A model generated the notes under the pieces. The model was not told the DNA's origin and did not search any database. It saw only the letters and a program-made list of their open reading frames with translations. 43,248 bases of DNA from Methanobacteriota archaeon (GTDB lineage Archaea; Thermoplasmatota; Thermoplasmata; RBG-16-68-12), in the NCBI GenBank assembly GCA_005879065.1, contig VBLU01000005.1, positions 1 through 43,248 of the forward strand. The letters run 5' to 3'. The position numbers and the translations under genes are program-made. This document shows positions 1 through 8,312 of the stretch, one piece after another (the stretch's first letter is position 1; each line of letters starts with the position of its first letter).

Positions 1-1
1 C

Positions 2-454
2 CTGGCCTTCTACGACGCTTGGGCCGTATACCGGACGAAGCACATGATCACCCTCGCGGACGAACTGACGAGCCAGCGACTGCCGATCCTCCTGGTGATT
101 CCGAAGAAGGCCGGCTATTCGTTTCGCCAACAAAAGAGCCTCAAGGAGCAGGTCGCCTCCGGCGAGGAACGTGAGGCGATGTTCGTCGGTTTGGGAGACC
201 TCATCATCCCGGGGATCTTGGCGGTCTCCGCGTTCACGTTCTCGAGCGCCGCGGGCCGATCGTTCCTCGGCGTCCTGCCGAACGGGATCATCGCGTTTGG
301 CACCGTCCTCGGGAGCCTCGTGGGTTTCATGGTCTTGATGCGCTACGTCCTGAAGGGGAACCCGCAGGCGGGTCTCCCCCTCCTGAACGGCGGCGCACTC
401 CTCGGCTTCATCATCGCCAGTTTGCTCGTGTACGGGACGGTCCACATCGGTTGA
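2..454 (+). CDS. Presenilin/signal-peptide-peptidase-like intramembrane aspartyl protease (5' truncated)
   Basis: C-terminal part of an archaeal presenilin-type (A22 family) intramembrane protease; the gene begins before the window. The frame is open from base 2. A Phe-Tyr-Asp at bases 8-16 supplies the first catalytic Asp, followed by the typical charged stretch (Arg-Thr-Lys-His-Met). The second catalytic Asp is in Gly-Leu-Gly-Asp, with the Asp codon at 197-199. A PAL-like Gly-Leu-Pro-Leu-Leu-Asn-Gly-Gly segment follows near 370-390. Hydrophobic helices surround these motifs. Family members cut within membrane-embedded helices; the substrate here is unknown. The ATG at 44 is internal because homologous sequence continues upstream. 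Gene ends with TGA, 42 bases before the S8e gene. Confidence 0.85.
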   Translation: MAFYDAWAVYRTKHMITLADELTSQRLPILLVIPKKAGYSFRQQKSLKEQVASGEEREAMFVGLGDLIIPGILAVSAFTFSSAAGRSFLGVLPNGIIAFGTVLGSLVGFMVLMRYVLKGNPQAGLPLLNGGALLGFIIASLLVYGTVHIG

Positions 455-496
455 CCCGGAACGGTCAAATACGCCCACCCCTTTGGCTCAGCTCCC

Positions 497-889
497 ATGG
501 CCCTATGGCAAGGACGATCCCGACGAAAGCCCACAGGCGGGCGGTACCGTCCCTTCCGGAAGAAACGCCGGCGGGAGATCGGCCGCGAGCAACAATGGGC
601 GTTCATCGGACCCCAACGTCTCAAGCTCTATCGCACGAAAGGCGCGAACCGCAAGGTCCGCGTGTTGAGCGCGGAGTTCGCGAACGTGCTGGATCGAAAA
701 ACCTCCGTGACGAAGAAGGTCAAAATCGTCACCGTCAAGGCGAATCCGTCGAACCCGAACTTCGTGACGCGGAACATCATCACCCGCGGCGCGACGATCC
801 AGACGGATCTCGGCCTCGCACGGGTCACCTCCCGTCCTGGCCAAGACGGCGTCGTGAACGCAGTCCTGGTCGAGGCGCCCGCGATCTAG
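497..889 (+). CDS. rps8e: 30S ribosomal protein S8e
   Basis: A 130-residue basic protein that binds 16S rRNA in the small subunit; S8e is found in archaea and eukaryotes only. The N-terminus carries the family signature Ser-Arg-Arg-Lys-Pro-Thr-Gly-Gly followed by a run of Lys/Arg. The C-terminal half has the conserved Arg-Asn-Ile-Ile-Thr-Arg-Gly stretch and the Thr-Ser-Arg-Pro-Gly-Gln-Asp-Gly motif. Length matches the family. Start is the ATG at 497, just downstream of a pyrimidine-rich leader. It stands alone; the next gene, pmbA, is convergent and ends 6 bases away. This is one of the firmest markers that the window is archaeal. Confidence 0.97.
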   Translation: MALWQGRSRRKPTGGRYRPFRKKRRREIGREQQWAFIGPQRLKLYRTKGANRKVRVLSAEFANVLDRKTSVTKKVKIVTVKANPSNPNFVTRNIITRGATIQTDLGLARVTSRPGQDGVVNAVLVEAPAI

Positions 890-895
890 GTCCGC

Positions 896-2209
896 CTACT
901 GGTTCGACGTCGTAATCCCGACGTCTTTGATCAACGCGTACGGAACGAAATTCGGCACGGAGACCTCGCCCCACCACATCATCTGCTCCGCCTCGTCGCT
1001 CAAGGCGACGATGTTCTTCATCAGATGAAGCAGATTGTCCGTGACGCGGATGTCCTTCCAGGCTTCGACGACGTCCCCGTTTCGGATGTGGAAGATCCCG
1101 TCTCGCGGGATCGTGGACAAGTCGCCGGTCACATAGGACTGGTATCGAGTGTACCAGGTGTTCGTGAGCCATAGGCCGTCCTTGACCTCCGAGAAGATCT
1201 CGTCCCGCGACCGATCCCCGGGCTTCACGAAGACCGCGTGGGAATCCGGTGCCACGAGGCCCGCGTTCCCTGTCGTCTTCGTCTTGAACTTCTTCGCGGT
1301 CGACGTGTTGTGCAGGTAGGTCTTCAGAATCCCTTTGTTGACGAGGAGGTTCCGGCGGGTGGGCACCCCTTCCGCATCGAATCGCTTGCGCGCGATCGAA
1401 TCCGCGGAACCGTCGTCGTAGAGGGTGAGCTGCGACGACGCAACCCGCTTGCCGATCTTCTTGCCGAACGGTGAGAGACCCGCGAGGACCGCCCAGGCAC
1501 TGAGACGGCCGCCGACCTGATCGGTCAGCGAACCGAAAATGAGTGGGTCGAAGAGGACTGTGTATCGGCCCGCCTTGGCCGGCTTCGGGGTCCGCGCCAG
1601 AGCTGCGATTCGTCCGGCTTTCTGTCCGGCCTTCTCCGGCTGGAACTGGGAGAGCTTCGAGGCACAAGCGATCCCATGGCCGCTCGATTCGAGCGACACG
1701 AGGGCGCGAATCGAGAGGTAGAGGCTCGCCCGGTGGTCGTGGCCCTCCGCGCCGTTCGACGTGGCAAGGAAGTGCTCGTCCTCGTACTTCCAGAAGGAGC
1801 CCGCACACTCCTTCGCGCCTTGGTCGAGCGCTCCGCCGACCGCGGCCTCCACGTACTTGCCGCCCTCGTGCAGGGAGAGGACCTTCGGGTCCGGGCGTGT
1901 GCGTGCATACCGGAACGGGCCTTTCGCAATCCCCGCGTAGTCCGGGTTGGCCTGGGATGTCTTCGCAATCTTCACAAGCCGTTCGACCGCCTCGTCCGTC
2001 TTGGATAGGTCTCTAACGTCGCTCGCGACGACCCGCTTACCGTGGACGACGAACACGGACGCGTTCGATTCGCGCCATTGGTTGCTAATCACGGCCTCGT
2101 TCCGCGCGAAACGAATCTGGTAGGACCGGTTCTCAACGACGTCTGCGACGGCGTCCTGACATCCGAGGGCGATCGCCTTGTCGACAATCCGGGATGCGAC
2201 ATCTTCCAT
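896..2209 (-). CDS. pmbA: TldE/PmbA-family subunit of the TldD/E metalloprotease
   Basis: A 437-residue PmbA/TldE-type protein. In the TldD/TldE heterodimer this subunit lacks the zinc site and helps form the substrate channel; the complex processes modified peptides and unfolded proteins. The sequence has the family features: an N-terminal alpha/beta domain, a central segment with Pro-Leu-Ile-Phe-Gly-Ser-Leu, the Asp-Ala-Glu-Gly-Val-Pro-Thr-Arg-Arg turn, and a C-terminal Gly-Glu-Val-Ser-Val-Pro-Asn-Phe region. No HExxH-like motif is present, as expected. ATG start at 2209 has a strong Shine-Dalgarno sequence (GAGGTGAT) about 3 bases upstream. It lies 4 bases downstream of tldD on the same strand, so the two subunits are co-transcribed. 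Confidence 0.93.
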   Translation of the reverse strand: MEDVASRIVDKAIALGCQDAVADVVENRSYQIRFARNEAVISNQWRESNASVFVVHGKRVVASDVRDLSKTDEAVERLVKIAKTSQANPDYAGIAKGPFRYARTRPDPKVLSLHEGGKYVEAAVGGALDQGAKECAGSFWKYEDEHFLATSNGAEGHDHRASLYLSIRALVSLESSGHGIACASKLSQFQPEKAGQKAGRIAALARTPKPAKAGRYTVLFDPLIFGSLTDQVGGRLSAWAVLAGLSPFGKKIGKRVASSQLTLYDDGSADSIARKRFDAEGVPTRRNLLVNKGILKTYLHNTSTAKKFKTKTTGNAGLVAPDSHAVFVKPGDRSRDEIFSEVKDGLWLTNTWYTRYQSYVTGDLSTIPRDGIFHIRNGDVVEAWKDIRVTDNLLHLMKNIVALSDEAEQMMWWGEVSVPNFVPYALIKDVGITTSNQ

Positions 2210-2213
2210 CCGA

Positions 2214-3629
2214 TCACCTCAGATGCACGTTCCGGAGGCGGATCGGCGGTCCCCCCATGCTCGCGTCGAGCGCTTGCCCCGGATCCGACTTGCCGCAGAA
2301 CCCGGCCTCGAAGTCGAGGTCCTTCCCGACCGCATCGACGGCGGACCAGAAGGCGGGCGTCGTGAGCTCGACGATCGTGTTCCTCACGGGGTGCTTCACC
2401 TCGCCGTCCTCAATGAGGTACGCTTCGCGTCCCGCATATTTCGCGTTGTATCGCTTGTCGTCGATGTTCCATTCCATGAAGCTCTTCATGTAAACGCCGA
2501 ACTTCACGTCCTCGAGGAGCTCTTCTAAGGTGTGGTCCTTCGGCTCCACGAACGTGTTCGCCATCCGCACGATGGCCTCGACGTTGTAGTTCACGGCGCG
2601 CGAGGCCCCGTTGCTGTGCGTCCCGAGGGCCGCAGCGGTCTCGCGGTTCTGGAGGAATTCCGTCACTCGGCCTTCCTTGTACAGGTATCGCCGGCGGGCC
2701 TTCACGCCTTCGTCGTCCGTGAGATAGTACGCGATCGCATGCTCGACCGTCGGATCGTCGACGACGGTCACTAGTTCGGAGCCGACCCGCATGCCCAAGC
2801 CGTCCGGCGGGATGAATGACTTACCGGCCTGCGCTGCCTCGCGGCCGAGCACCCGATCGGCCTCCGTCGGGTGGCCACACGATTCGTGGGAGGCGATGCC
2901 GGCCACCTGGGGGCCGGCCACGAGGTCCATCTTCCCCTCGGGGGACTTCTTCCCCTCCGTGAGGGACCGATGCATCGACCGGGCCTCTTCGACCACCCGG
3001 TCGCTGAGGCCCCAGGTGGAGATGCCTTCCCACCCGCCGGACCACCCGTAGTTCCGGCTGGTCTGTTCGACGCCCGCACCCTCAACGACCGTGAGGAAGT
3101 AGAAGACCCGGAGGCGCGGACTGTACGATTCAATCCGCGACCCCTCCGAGTTCGCGAAGAACTTCCGGATCCGGTTGTCGCTGAGATTGAAGAAACGGGC
3201 CGCGATCTTGAACCCGAGCTGCATCACGTCCCGGTCGACGCCCTGAATCTCGGCGATCTTCTCCTCGACCGAGACGTCGGCGAGCTTCTTCGACTCTGGG
3301 ACCGACCAGTTCATGGCGATCGAGTCTTCCTGGGCGAACGTGATCTTCGTCTTCCGCCGCGAGGCTTTCGCGATCTTGATCGCGTCGTCCACGATTGCGC
3401 GCACGCCGTCTTTCGACAACGAGTTCGTCGCGGCGAATCCGAGCGCGCCGTTCACCAAGACGCGGACGCCGATGCCCTGGTCGTGGCCCACGTACAGCGC
3501 GTCCAACACGCCGTTCTTGAGGATGAAATTCTCCGGATCCTGCTTCTCGTATCGCGCCTCCGCATAGGTCGCTCCCTTCGATCGCGCTTGGTCAACGGCA
3601 AAATCCACGAGGTCCATTTCGGCGTTCAT
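2214..3629 (-). CDS. tldD: TldD metalloprotease subunit
   Basis: A 471-residue TldD, the zinc-bearing partner of the downstream PmbA/TldE. The metal site is His-Glu-Ser-Cys-Gly-His, near base 2880, within the typical Gly-Ile-Ala-Ser-His-Glu context, followed by Pro-Thr-Glu-Ala-Asp-Arg. An open frame extends upstream to 3983, but the extra 118 codons are low-complexity, Arg-rich and antisense to srp19. The ATG at 3629 (Met-Asn-Ala-Glu-Met-Asp-Leu) matches where TldD proteins begin; the Met at 3617 is an alternative. Forms an operon with pmbA (4-base gap) and is divergent from srp19. Confidence 0.93.
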   Translation of the reverse strand: MNAEMDLVDFAVDQARSKGATYAEARYEKQDPENFILKNGVLDALYVGHDQGIGVRVLVNGALGFAATNSLSKDGVRAIVDDAIKIAKASRRKTKITFAQEDSIAMNWSVPESKKLADVSVEEKIAEIQGVDRDVMQLGFKIAARFFNLSDNRIRKFFANSEGSRIESYSPRLRVFYFLTVVEGAGVEQTSRNYGWSGGWEGISTWGLSDRVVEEARSMHRSLTEGKKSPEGKMDLVAGPQVAGIASHESCGHPTEADRVLGREAAQAGKSFIPPDGLGMRVGSELVTVVDDPTVEHAIAYYLTDDEGVKARRRYLYKEGRVTEFLQNRETAAALGTHSNGASRAVNYNVEAIVRMANTFVEPKDHTLEELLEDVKFGVYMKSFMEWNIDDKRYNAKYAGREAYLIEDGEVKHPVRNTIVELTTPAFWSAVDAVGKDLDFEAGFCGKSDPGQALDASMGGPPIRLRNVHLR

Positions 3630-3739
3630 GTCTCGGCTCCCCCGGACGGGCTCGGACAAAGCGGTTACGGGAATGAAGGTATCGTCCCGCGGGACTCCGA
3701 CCAAACCCTTATGGCGTCGGCGAGATTCGGACCGCGTCC

Positions 3740-4024
3740 ATGCCGAAGGGAGACCGACCCATCGTCCTCTATCCCGCCTACTTCGACGTCGGTCGATCCC
3801 GGCACGAGGGACGCCGCGTCGCGAAGCGGTGGGCCGTGGAGTCGCCGACCGCACAGGAAGTCGCGAGTGCCGCGAAGGCGCTCGGCCTCGAGCCTCAGGT
3901 GGAGGATGGCAAGGCGTTCCCCTCGACGCCTTGGCGGAAAGACGGCCGGGTCCTCGTCCGCGCCGACTACTACAAGACGTCAATTGTGCAGAAGGTCGCG
4001 AAGCACATCAAGGAGTCCCGCTAA
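3740..4024 (+). CDS. srp19: Signal recognition particle 19 kDa protein
   Basis: A 94-residue SRP19. It binds the tips of helices 6 and 8 of SRP RNA and primes binding of SRP54. The sequence shows the family core: Val-Leu-Tyr-Pro-Ala-Tyr-Phe-Asp near residue 10, then Ser-Arg-His-Glu-Gly-Arg-Arg-Val, and a basic C-terminus ending in a Lys-rich helix. The length is typical of archaeal SRP19. Start is ATG 3740; a TATA-like CTTATG lies about 30 bases upstream, so the leader would be very short. Convergent with the DUF211 gene, which ends 16 bases away. Confidence 0.93.
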   Translation: MPKGDRPIVLYPAYFDVGRSRHEGRRVAKRWAVESPTAQEVASAAKALGLEPQVEDGKAFPSTPWRKDGRVLVRADYYKTSIVQKVAKHIKESR

Positions 4025-4040
4025 TGGAATCTCGATCGAA

Positions 4041-4334
4041 TCATCGATGGTCTTGCGGGGTCCGGACATCTTCGACGAGGCGCTTGCCGGTCGACACCAA
4101 GTCGACGGAATGGATCACCGCGCCCATCTCCCGCAAGGTCTCCTCCACGCTCGGGTAGGTGATCGACGTGCCCTCGATCGTAACCTTGACGCTCTCCGTC
4201 TCCTGATCGACTTCGTGGAGGGTCAAGTTCACGCCGTCCACGCCCTTCAGTCCGCTCAGACGGAGCGACATGTCGACCAAGGATGGCTTGTGGGGTTTCA
4301 GCACATCCAACACGATGCGTTTGATGTCGCTCAC
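4041..4334 (-). CDS. DUF211 family protein
   Basis: A 97-residue member of DUF211, an archaeal family of small alpha/beta proteins with no established function. Family hallmarks visible: Arg-Ile-Val-Leu-Asp-Val-Leu-Lys-Pro-His near the start, Gly-Val-Asp-Gly-Val-Asn, then Glu-Val-Asp-Gln-Glu-Thr-Glu, and Gly-Ala-Val-Ile-His-Ser-Val-Asp. The fold is expected to be ferredoxin-like and multimeric. The start is a GTG at 4334, preceded by GCCTCCC. It lies 69 bases downstream of the methionine aminopeptidase gene on the same strand, but the gap is large enough for its own promoter. Confidence 0.88.
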   Translation of the reverse strand: MSDIKRIVLDVLKPHKPSLVDMSLRLSGLKGVDGVNLTLHEVDQETESVKVTIEGTSITYPSVEETLREMGAVIHSVDLVSTGKRLVEDVRTPQDHR

Positions 4335-4403
4335 GGGAGGCCGGCTCCGAGGGCTCAGTCCATAGGGGCGTTCGATGATAACGTTTGCGGCCTTCGGACC
4401 CCG

Positions 4404-5291
4404 CTACGCGGTCGTGACTTCCGCTCCACCGCTCCCGACGATCATCGTGTGCTCCGTTTGAGAGACGATTCCGTTCCCCAGATCTAGGAGGGCTGGATAC
4501 GACATCACGGCCCCGGTCCGGAGGAGCGAATTCAGGAGCGTCGGAGTCCGCGGTTCGAGACGGAAAGCCCATCGCTCGGCGAACGGTAGCGTCTTGAATT
4601 CCCGCGAGAGGAGCGCGAGAAAGTCGTTCAGCTCCGGCTGTTTCGTGGGCTTCGTACGGACCACCCGGTAGATGTTCCCGGTCCGGCGGCCGTCCACCTC
4701 TCCCGCGCCGGACGAGGCGAACGGCTCGATGGCGACCACCTCTCCCTCTTCGAGGACGTCGTGGCCGTGCGCGATGTTGGGGACGCTTTTGCCCGCATGG
4801 AGCAGGTACCGCTCCACCGAATGCCCGGTCAGGTTTCGGATCGGCCGAAACCCGTGCGACTCGATCGCCCGCTGGATCCCCTCGCCGATCGTACGCGTGG
4901 ACACCCCCGCATGCACGGCCTCGACCGCAGTCTGAAGTGCAAGCTCGGAGGCCCGGATGAGAGCGGTCCAGTTCCGCGTGCCGACCTCGACCGTCTGGGC
5001 GGTGTCCGCGATCCAACCCTCCTGTTGCGCCCCCAGGTCCAGCTTCACGACGTTCCCCCGACGGAACCGGAGGTCGTCGTCGTGGGTGGGCGAGTAATGA
5101 GCCGCCACCTGGTCAATCGAAATGCACGTCGGGAAGGCGGGTTGGAGACCCCTCCGGGCCATGAGTCCCTCAACCTCCTCGGCGAGCTCCCGGAGGAGCC
5201 CACCTTCGTGGACGAGCTCGACCGCGCGTTCGCGGGCTTCTCGGGACACCTTTCCGGCGTGGAGCAGCGCATCGTGCCGGTCCGGATCCAT
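4404..5291 (-). CDS. map: Methionine aminopeptidase, type II
   Basis: A 295-residue MetAP of the archaeal/eukaryotic type II, which removes N-terminal Met from nascent proteins. The dinuclear metal ligands are all visible: Asp in Leu-Asp-Leu-Gly, Asp in Ile-Ala-Asp-Thr-Ala, His in Gly-His-Ser-Val-Glu-Arg-Tyr, Glu in Ile-Glu-Pro-Phe and Glu in Gln-Thr-Glu-His-Thr. The insert between the last two ligands (a helical stretch of about 60 residues) marks type II. Start ATG 5291. It lies 4 bases downstream of the Sua5 gene and is probably translated from the same mRNA. A DUF211 gene follows. Confidence 0.95.
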   Translation of the reverse strand: MDPDRHDALLHAGKVSREARERAVELVHEGGLLRELAEEVEGLMARRGLQPAFPTCISIDQVAAHYSPTHDDDLRFRRGNVVKLDLGAQQEGWIADTAQTVEVGTRNWTALIRASELALQTAVEAVHAGVSTRTIGEGIQRAIESHGFRPIRNLTGHSVERYLLHAGKSVPNIAHGHDVLEEGEVVAIEPFASSGAGEVDGRRTGNIYRVVRTKPTKQPELNDFLALLSREFKTLPFAERWAFRLEPRTPTLLNSLLRTGAVMSYPALLDLGNGIVSQTEHTMIVGSGGAEVTTA

Positions 5292-5295
5292 TCCT

Positions 5296-5916
5296 CTACG
5301 CTCCCAGAGGCGACGTCCCCCGTCTCAGGACCTTGGCTTGCTTCCCGGAGAGATCGACGACGGATGACTCGCCGCCGAGCGGCGTGGCCCCCCCATCGAT
5401 GTACAGGTCCACGTGGTCCCCGAGTTGCTCTCGGGCCGCCTCGCACGTGCGGGGAGCGGGCTGTCCATGCCGGTTCGCGCTCGTCGAGGTAATCGGACCG
5501 ATGGCCTTGGCGAGCAGGCGCGGAATCGGATGTCCCGGGATGCGCAGCGCGACTCGCCCGTCCCTCGACACCATCGGGGGTGGTGCTTGCGCGGTCGCCC
5601 GGAGGACGACCGTGAATGGCCCCGGCAAATTCTTCGCGCAAAACGCCTGCGCGATCGGAGTCGGATCTCCGAACCGAAAAATGTCGGCGATGTCCGCGAC
5701 GGCCATGGACACTGGCTCGTCGCGCGGCCGCGACTTCGCCGCGAACAGGCGGTCTACCGCTTTCTCCTGGAACGGGTCCGCACCGAGGCCGTAGGCGGTG
5801 TCCGTCGGGTACACGACGAGTCCGCCTCCCCGGAGCACGTCCCGAATTCGGTCCAGCGCGCGCGCCTCGAGCAGATACTTGGTGCCCAACGACTGCGCCA
5901 CGATTGTGGTCGCCAC
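5296..5916 (-). CDS. sua5: L-threonylcarbamoyladenylate synthase (Sua5/YrdC family)
   Basis: A 206-residue Sua5/YrdC-domain protein. It makes threonylcarbamoyl-AMP from Thr, bicarbonate and ATP for the t6A37 modification of ANN-decoding tRNAs. Seen: Val-Val-Tyr-Pro-Thr-Asp-Thr-Ala-Tyr-Gly-Leu-Gly near residue 35, Lys-Ser-Arg-Pro-Arg-Asp-Glu-Pro, Leu-Pro-Gly-Pro-Phe-Thr-Val-Val-Leu, and Ser-Thr-Ser-Ala-Asn. It is a YrdC-only form; the extra C-terminal Sua5 domain found in some archaea (about 340 residues) is absent. Start is GTG 5916. First gene of a two-gene unit with map. Confidence 0.93.
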   Translation of the reverse strand: MATTIVAQSLGTKYLLEARALDRIRDVLRGGGLVVYPTDTAYGLGADPFQEKAVDRLFAAKSRPRDEPVSMAVADIADIFRFGDPTPIAQAFCAKNLPGPFTVVLRATAQAPPPMVSRDGRVALRIPGHPIPRLLAKAIGPITSTSANRHGQPAPRTCEAAREQLGDHVDLYIDGGATPLGGESSVVDLSGKQAKVLRRGTSPLGA

Positions 5917-5955
5917 GCCGCTGCACAGTCGCGGTGCCCCTAAAGGCTTTCGCGG

Positions 5956-6441
5956 TCACAGGTACAGGAGGTACGCGCGCAGGTCCTTCGGGTCGGGAGG
6001 CGGTTGGTAGGGGTCGAGATGCATGCCGTCGGCGTGGGTCAGTTTCGCGACGATCGCCCGGGTGAACGAGGCGGATTCCGCCGAGATCGCGAGCTCCTCG
6101 AGGGGGACGAAGGCCGCCTCGCTCACCTCGTCATGGTCCGGCTCGGGTCGGCCGGATATGTACGCCAGACGAAAGACGAGGAACGTGTCGTTCGCGGCTT
6201 CCGTGACGCGATTTCGGACCGCGAGGAGCGAGCCGGTCCGACCGACGATGTTCGTCTCCTCTTTCACCTCTCGCTCCACGGACTGCACGATCGACTCGTG
6301 TCGCTCGACATACCCGGACGGGATCGTCCACTGCCCCTTCGAAGGGCCGTAGGTCTTTCGGACGACCAGGAGCCCTCGTTCGCGGACCAGAAACGCACCT
6401 ACGCCGACCGTGATGGGAAGGGTCGCGACGTTCGGCAACAT
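5956..6441 (-). CDS. Nudix hydrolase
   Basis: A 161-residue Nudix-family pyrophosphohydrolase. The Nudix box runs Gly-Tyr-Val-Glu-Arg-His-Glu, seven residues, then Arg-Glu-Val-Lys-Glu-Glu-Thr-Asn-Ile; the usual final Gly is Asn. Upstream of it is Gly-Gln-Trp-Thr-Ile-Pro-Ser-Gly, as in ADP-ribose- or NADH-type Nudix enzymes. Substrate cannot be read from the sequence. Start ATG 6441 has a strong Shine-Dalgarno (AGGAGG) 2 bases upstream. Divergent from the S9 peptidase at 6510; the 68-base gap holds both promoters. Confidence 0.9.
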   Translation of the reverse strand: MLPNVATLPITVGVGAFLVRERGLLVVRKTYGPSKGQWTIPSGYVERHESIVQSVEREVKEETNIVGRTGSLLAVRNRVTEAANDTFLVFRLAYISGRPEPDHDEVSEAAFVPLEELAISAESASFTRAIVAKLTHADGMHLDPYQPPPDPKDLRAYLLYL

Positions 6442-6509
6442 GCCTCCTGAGAAGACCTGGAACGAGATGGCTTTTTGTCCCCGCCGACCTTCCCCACGGA
6501 CAGGGTTTC

Positions 6510-8309
6510 ATGGGTCGCAAGGTCACGTTCACGCCCGGGCGGTTCCTGAAAAAAATCTGGCAATTGGGCAGCTTCGACGTGTCCCCCGACGGACGACGCC
6601 TCGCCTATTCGGCGAACAAGGGCGAACAGTGGTCCGTTTTCATCCTGGACATCCGGACGAAGCGGGAGAAGCCCCTCCTCCGCTCCGATCAGTCGATCCT
6701 GCAACCGGAGTTCTCGCCGGACGGACAGTGGCTCGCGGTCCAATCGGACTTCGAGGGCGACGAGAACTTCAACATCTACGTGACGCCCGCCGCCGGCGGC
6801 ACGGCCCGTAAGATTACGGACACGACGTGGGACAGCGCCTCCCCACGTTGGTCTCCGGACGGTCGGAGGATCGCGTTCACTTCAAACCGGGATGGCGACC
6901 GAGACAATGTCTTCGTCGTCGAGGCGACGGGAAGCGAGACGAAGCAACTCACGAACGTGGACGAGATCGTGACAGAAATCGCATGGCGGCCGGATGGGAA
7001 GAGCGTCGCCTTCTCCGCCGGGGTCGGGCTCCACGACTACGTAGGGCTCGTGGATCTCGCCGGCCACATGCAGAAAGTGGTCGACTTCCCGGATTCGGAG
7101 AGCTCGATCGGTGGCGACCTCGGGGCTCCCAAGCCGTGGTCTCCGGATGGCCGTGAGCTCGCCTTCGTGTCGAACGTCCATGATCACCAGGATATCGGAG
7201 TCCTCGACATCCGGACGCGCCGTGTACGATGGCTCGTCGAGAGCAAATGGGACAAAACCCGGCCCCTGTGGTCCCCCGATGGGAAAGCGATCGCGTTCCT
7301 GGAGAACCGGGACGGAAACATCCAGCTCAAGACCGTTTCCACCGCAGGAAGGAGTCCGCGCGGCATCTCTCGCCCCAAAGGGACCGCGAGCCGTGCGCTC
7401 TGGCAGCCGAGCGGTCGCGGCCTGGTCTTCCTCTATTCCACATTCACAACACCGGACCGTCTCGTGGCCGCCTCGGGCAAGAGTGGGCGGGTCCTGGTCG
7501 ATAGTCTCCGCGGCAAATTGCCTACGGGCGAATTCGCCGACGGGAAGCTCGTCAGGTATCGCACGTTCGATGGGCGCCGGATCCCGGCCTGGTTGTTTGT
7601 CCCGCCGAAGAAACGGTCCCGCCACGCGGCCCTCGTCTCACCGCACGGCGGCCCGGAGGCGCAGACCGTGAACGAATGGATCATCAAGTATCAGTTCCTC
7701 GTCGCCCAGGGGTTCACCGTCCTCGCGCCGAACTACCGGGGCGGCACCGGATACGGCCGCGCTTGGCGGCGTCTGAGCGACCACGACCTGGGTGGCGCAG
7801 ACATGCAGGACATCATCGCGGGCGGCCGATGGCTCATGAAAGAGGGACACTGTGCCCCCGATCGACTCGGAGCCATCGGCACCAGCTACGGCGGGTATTC
7901 CGTCGCGCACGTGCTCGAGAAGGCCCCGGACCTCTGGGCCGTCGGCGTGAGCATCGTCGGATACTTCAACTGGATGACCGCGACGACGAACGAACGCGGG
8001 TATCTGCAACAGTACGATCGACAGAAGATGGGGCACCCGGATACGGACCCCGACCTGTTCCGGAAGTACTCGCCGATCTACTTCTTGGACAGCATCCGGG
8101 CGCCGGTCCTCTTCACCGGCGGAGCGCACGATCCTCGATGCCCGGTCACCGAGGCACGGGCGATGGTCGAGGAGATGAAGAAGATGGGCAAGACGGTGGA
8201 CTACCTCGAATTCCCGGACGAAGGCCACTCGCCCCGCAAGATGTCGAACCAGATCCGGCTCCACGAACGCGCGATCGGTTGGTTGACTCGATACCTACCC
8301 GACGTCTGA
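6510..8309 (+). CDS. S9 family serine peptidase (acylaminoacyl-peptidase/prolyl oligopeptidase type)
   Basis: A 599-residue cytosolic peptidase. Residues about 20-330 form a WD40/TolB-like beta-propeller with repeated Trp-Ser-Pro-Asp-Gly-Arg motifs that gates the active site. The C-terminal alpha/beta-hydrolase domain carries Ser459 in Gly-Thr-Ser-Tyr-Gly-Gly-Tyr, Asp541 in Gly-Ala-His-Asp-Pro-Arg and His573 in Asp-Glu-Gly-His-Ser. No signal peptide or transmembrane helix is seen. It likely degrades short or acylated peptides. Start ATG 6510, with a T-rich promoter-like segment about 35 bases upstream. Tail-to-tail with the aminotransferase, 3 bases apart. Confidence 0.93.
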   Translation: MGRKVTFTPGRFLKKIWQLGSFDVSPDGRRLAYSANKGEQWSVFILDIRTKREKPLLRSDQSILQPEFSPDGQWLAVQSDFEGDENFNIYVTPAAGGTARKITDTTWDSASPRWSPDGRRIAFTSNRDGDRDNVFVVEATGSETKQLTNVDEIVTEIAWRPDGKSVAFSAGVGLHDYVGLVDLAGHMQKVVDFPDSESSIGGDLGAPKPWSPDGRELAFVSNVHDHQDIGVLDIRTRRVRWLVESKWDKTRPLWSPDGKAIAFLENRDGNIQLKTVSTAGRSPRGISRPKGTASRALWQPSGRGLVFLYSTFTTPDRLVAASGKSGRVLVDSLRGKLPTGEFADGKLVRYRTFDGRRIPAWLFVPPKKRSRHAALVSPHGGPEAQTVNEWIIKYQFLVAQGFTVLAPNYRGGTGYGRAWRRLSDHDLGGADMQDIIAGGRWLMKEGHCAPDRLGAIGTSYGGYSVAHVLEKAPDLWAVGVSIVGYFNWMTATTNERGYLQQYDRQKMGHPDTDPDLFRKYSPIYFLDSIRAPVLFTGGAHDPRCPVTEARAMVEEMKKMGKTVDYLEFPDEGHSPRKMSNQIRLHERAIGWLTRYLPDV

Positions 8310-8312
8310 GTC

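Noticed and set aside
3630..3983. N-terminal extension of TldD by 118 codons
   Set aside because: The extension is low-complexity and antisense to srp19; family proteins begin at Met-Asn-Ala-Glu-Met.
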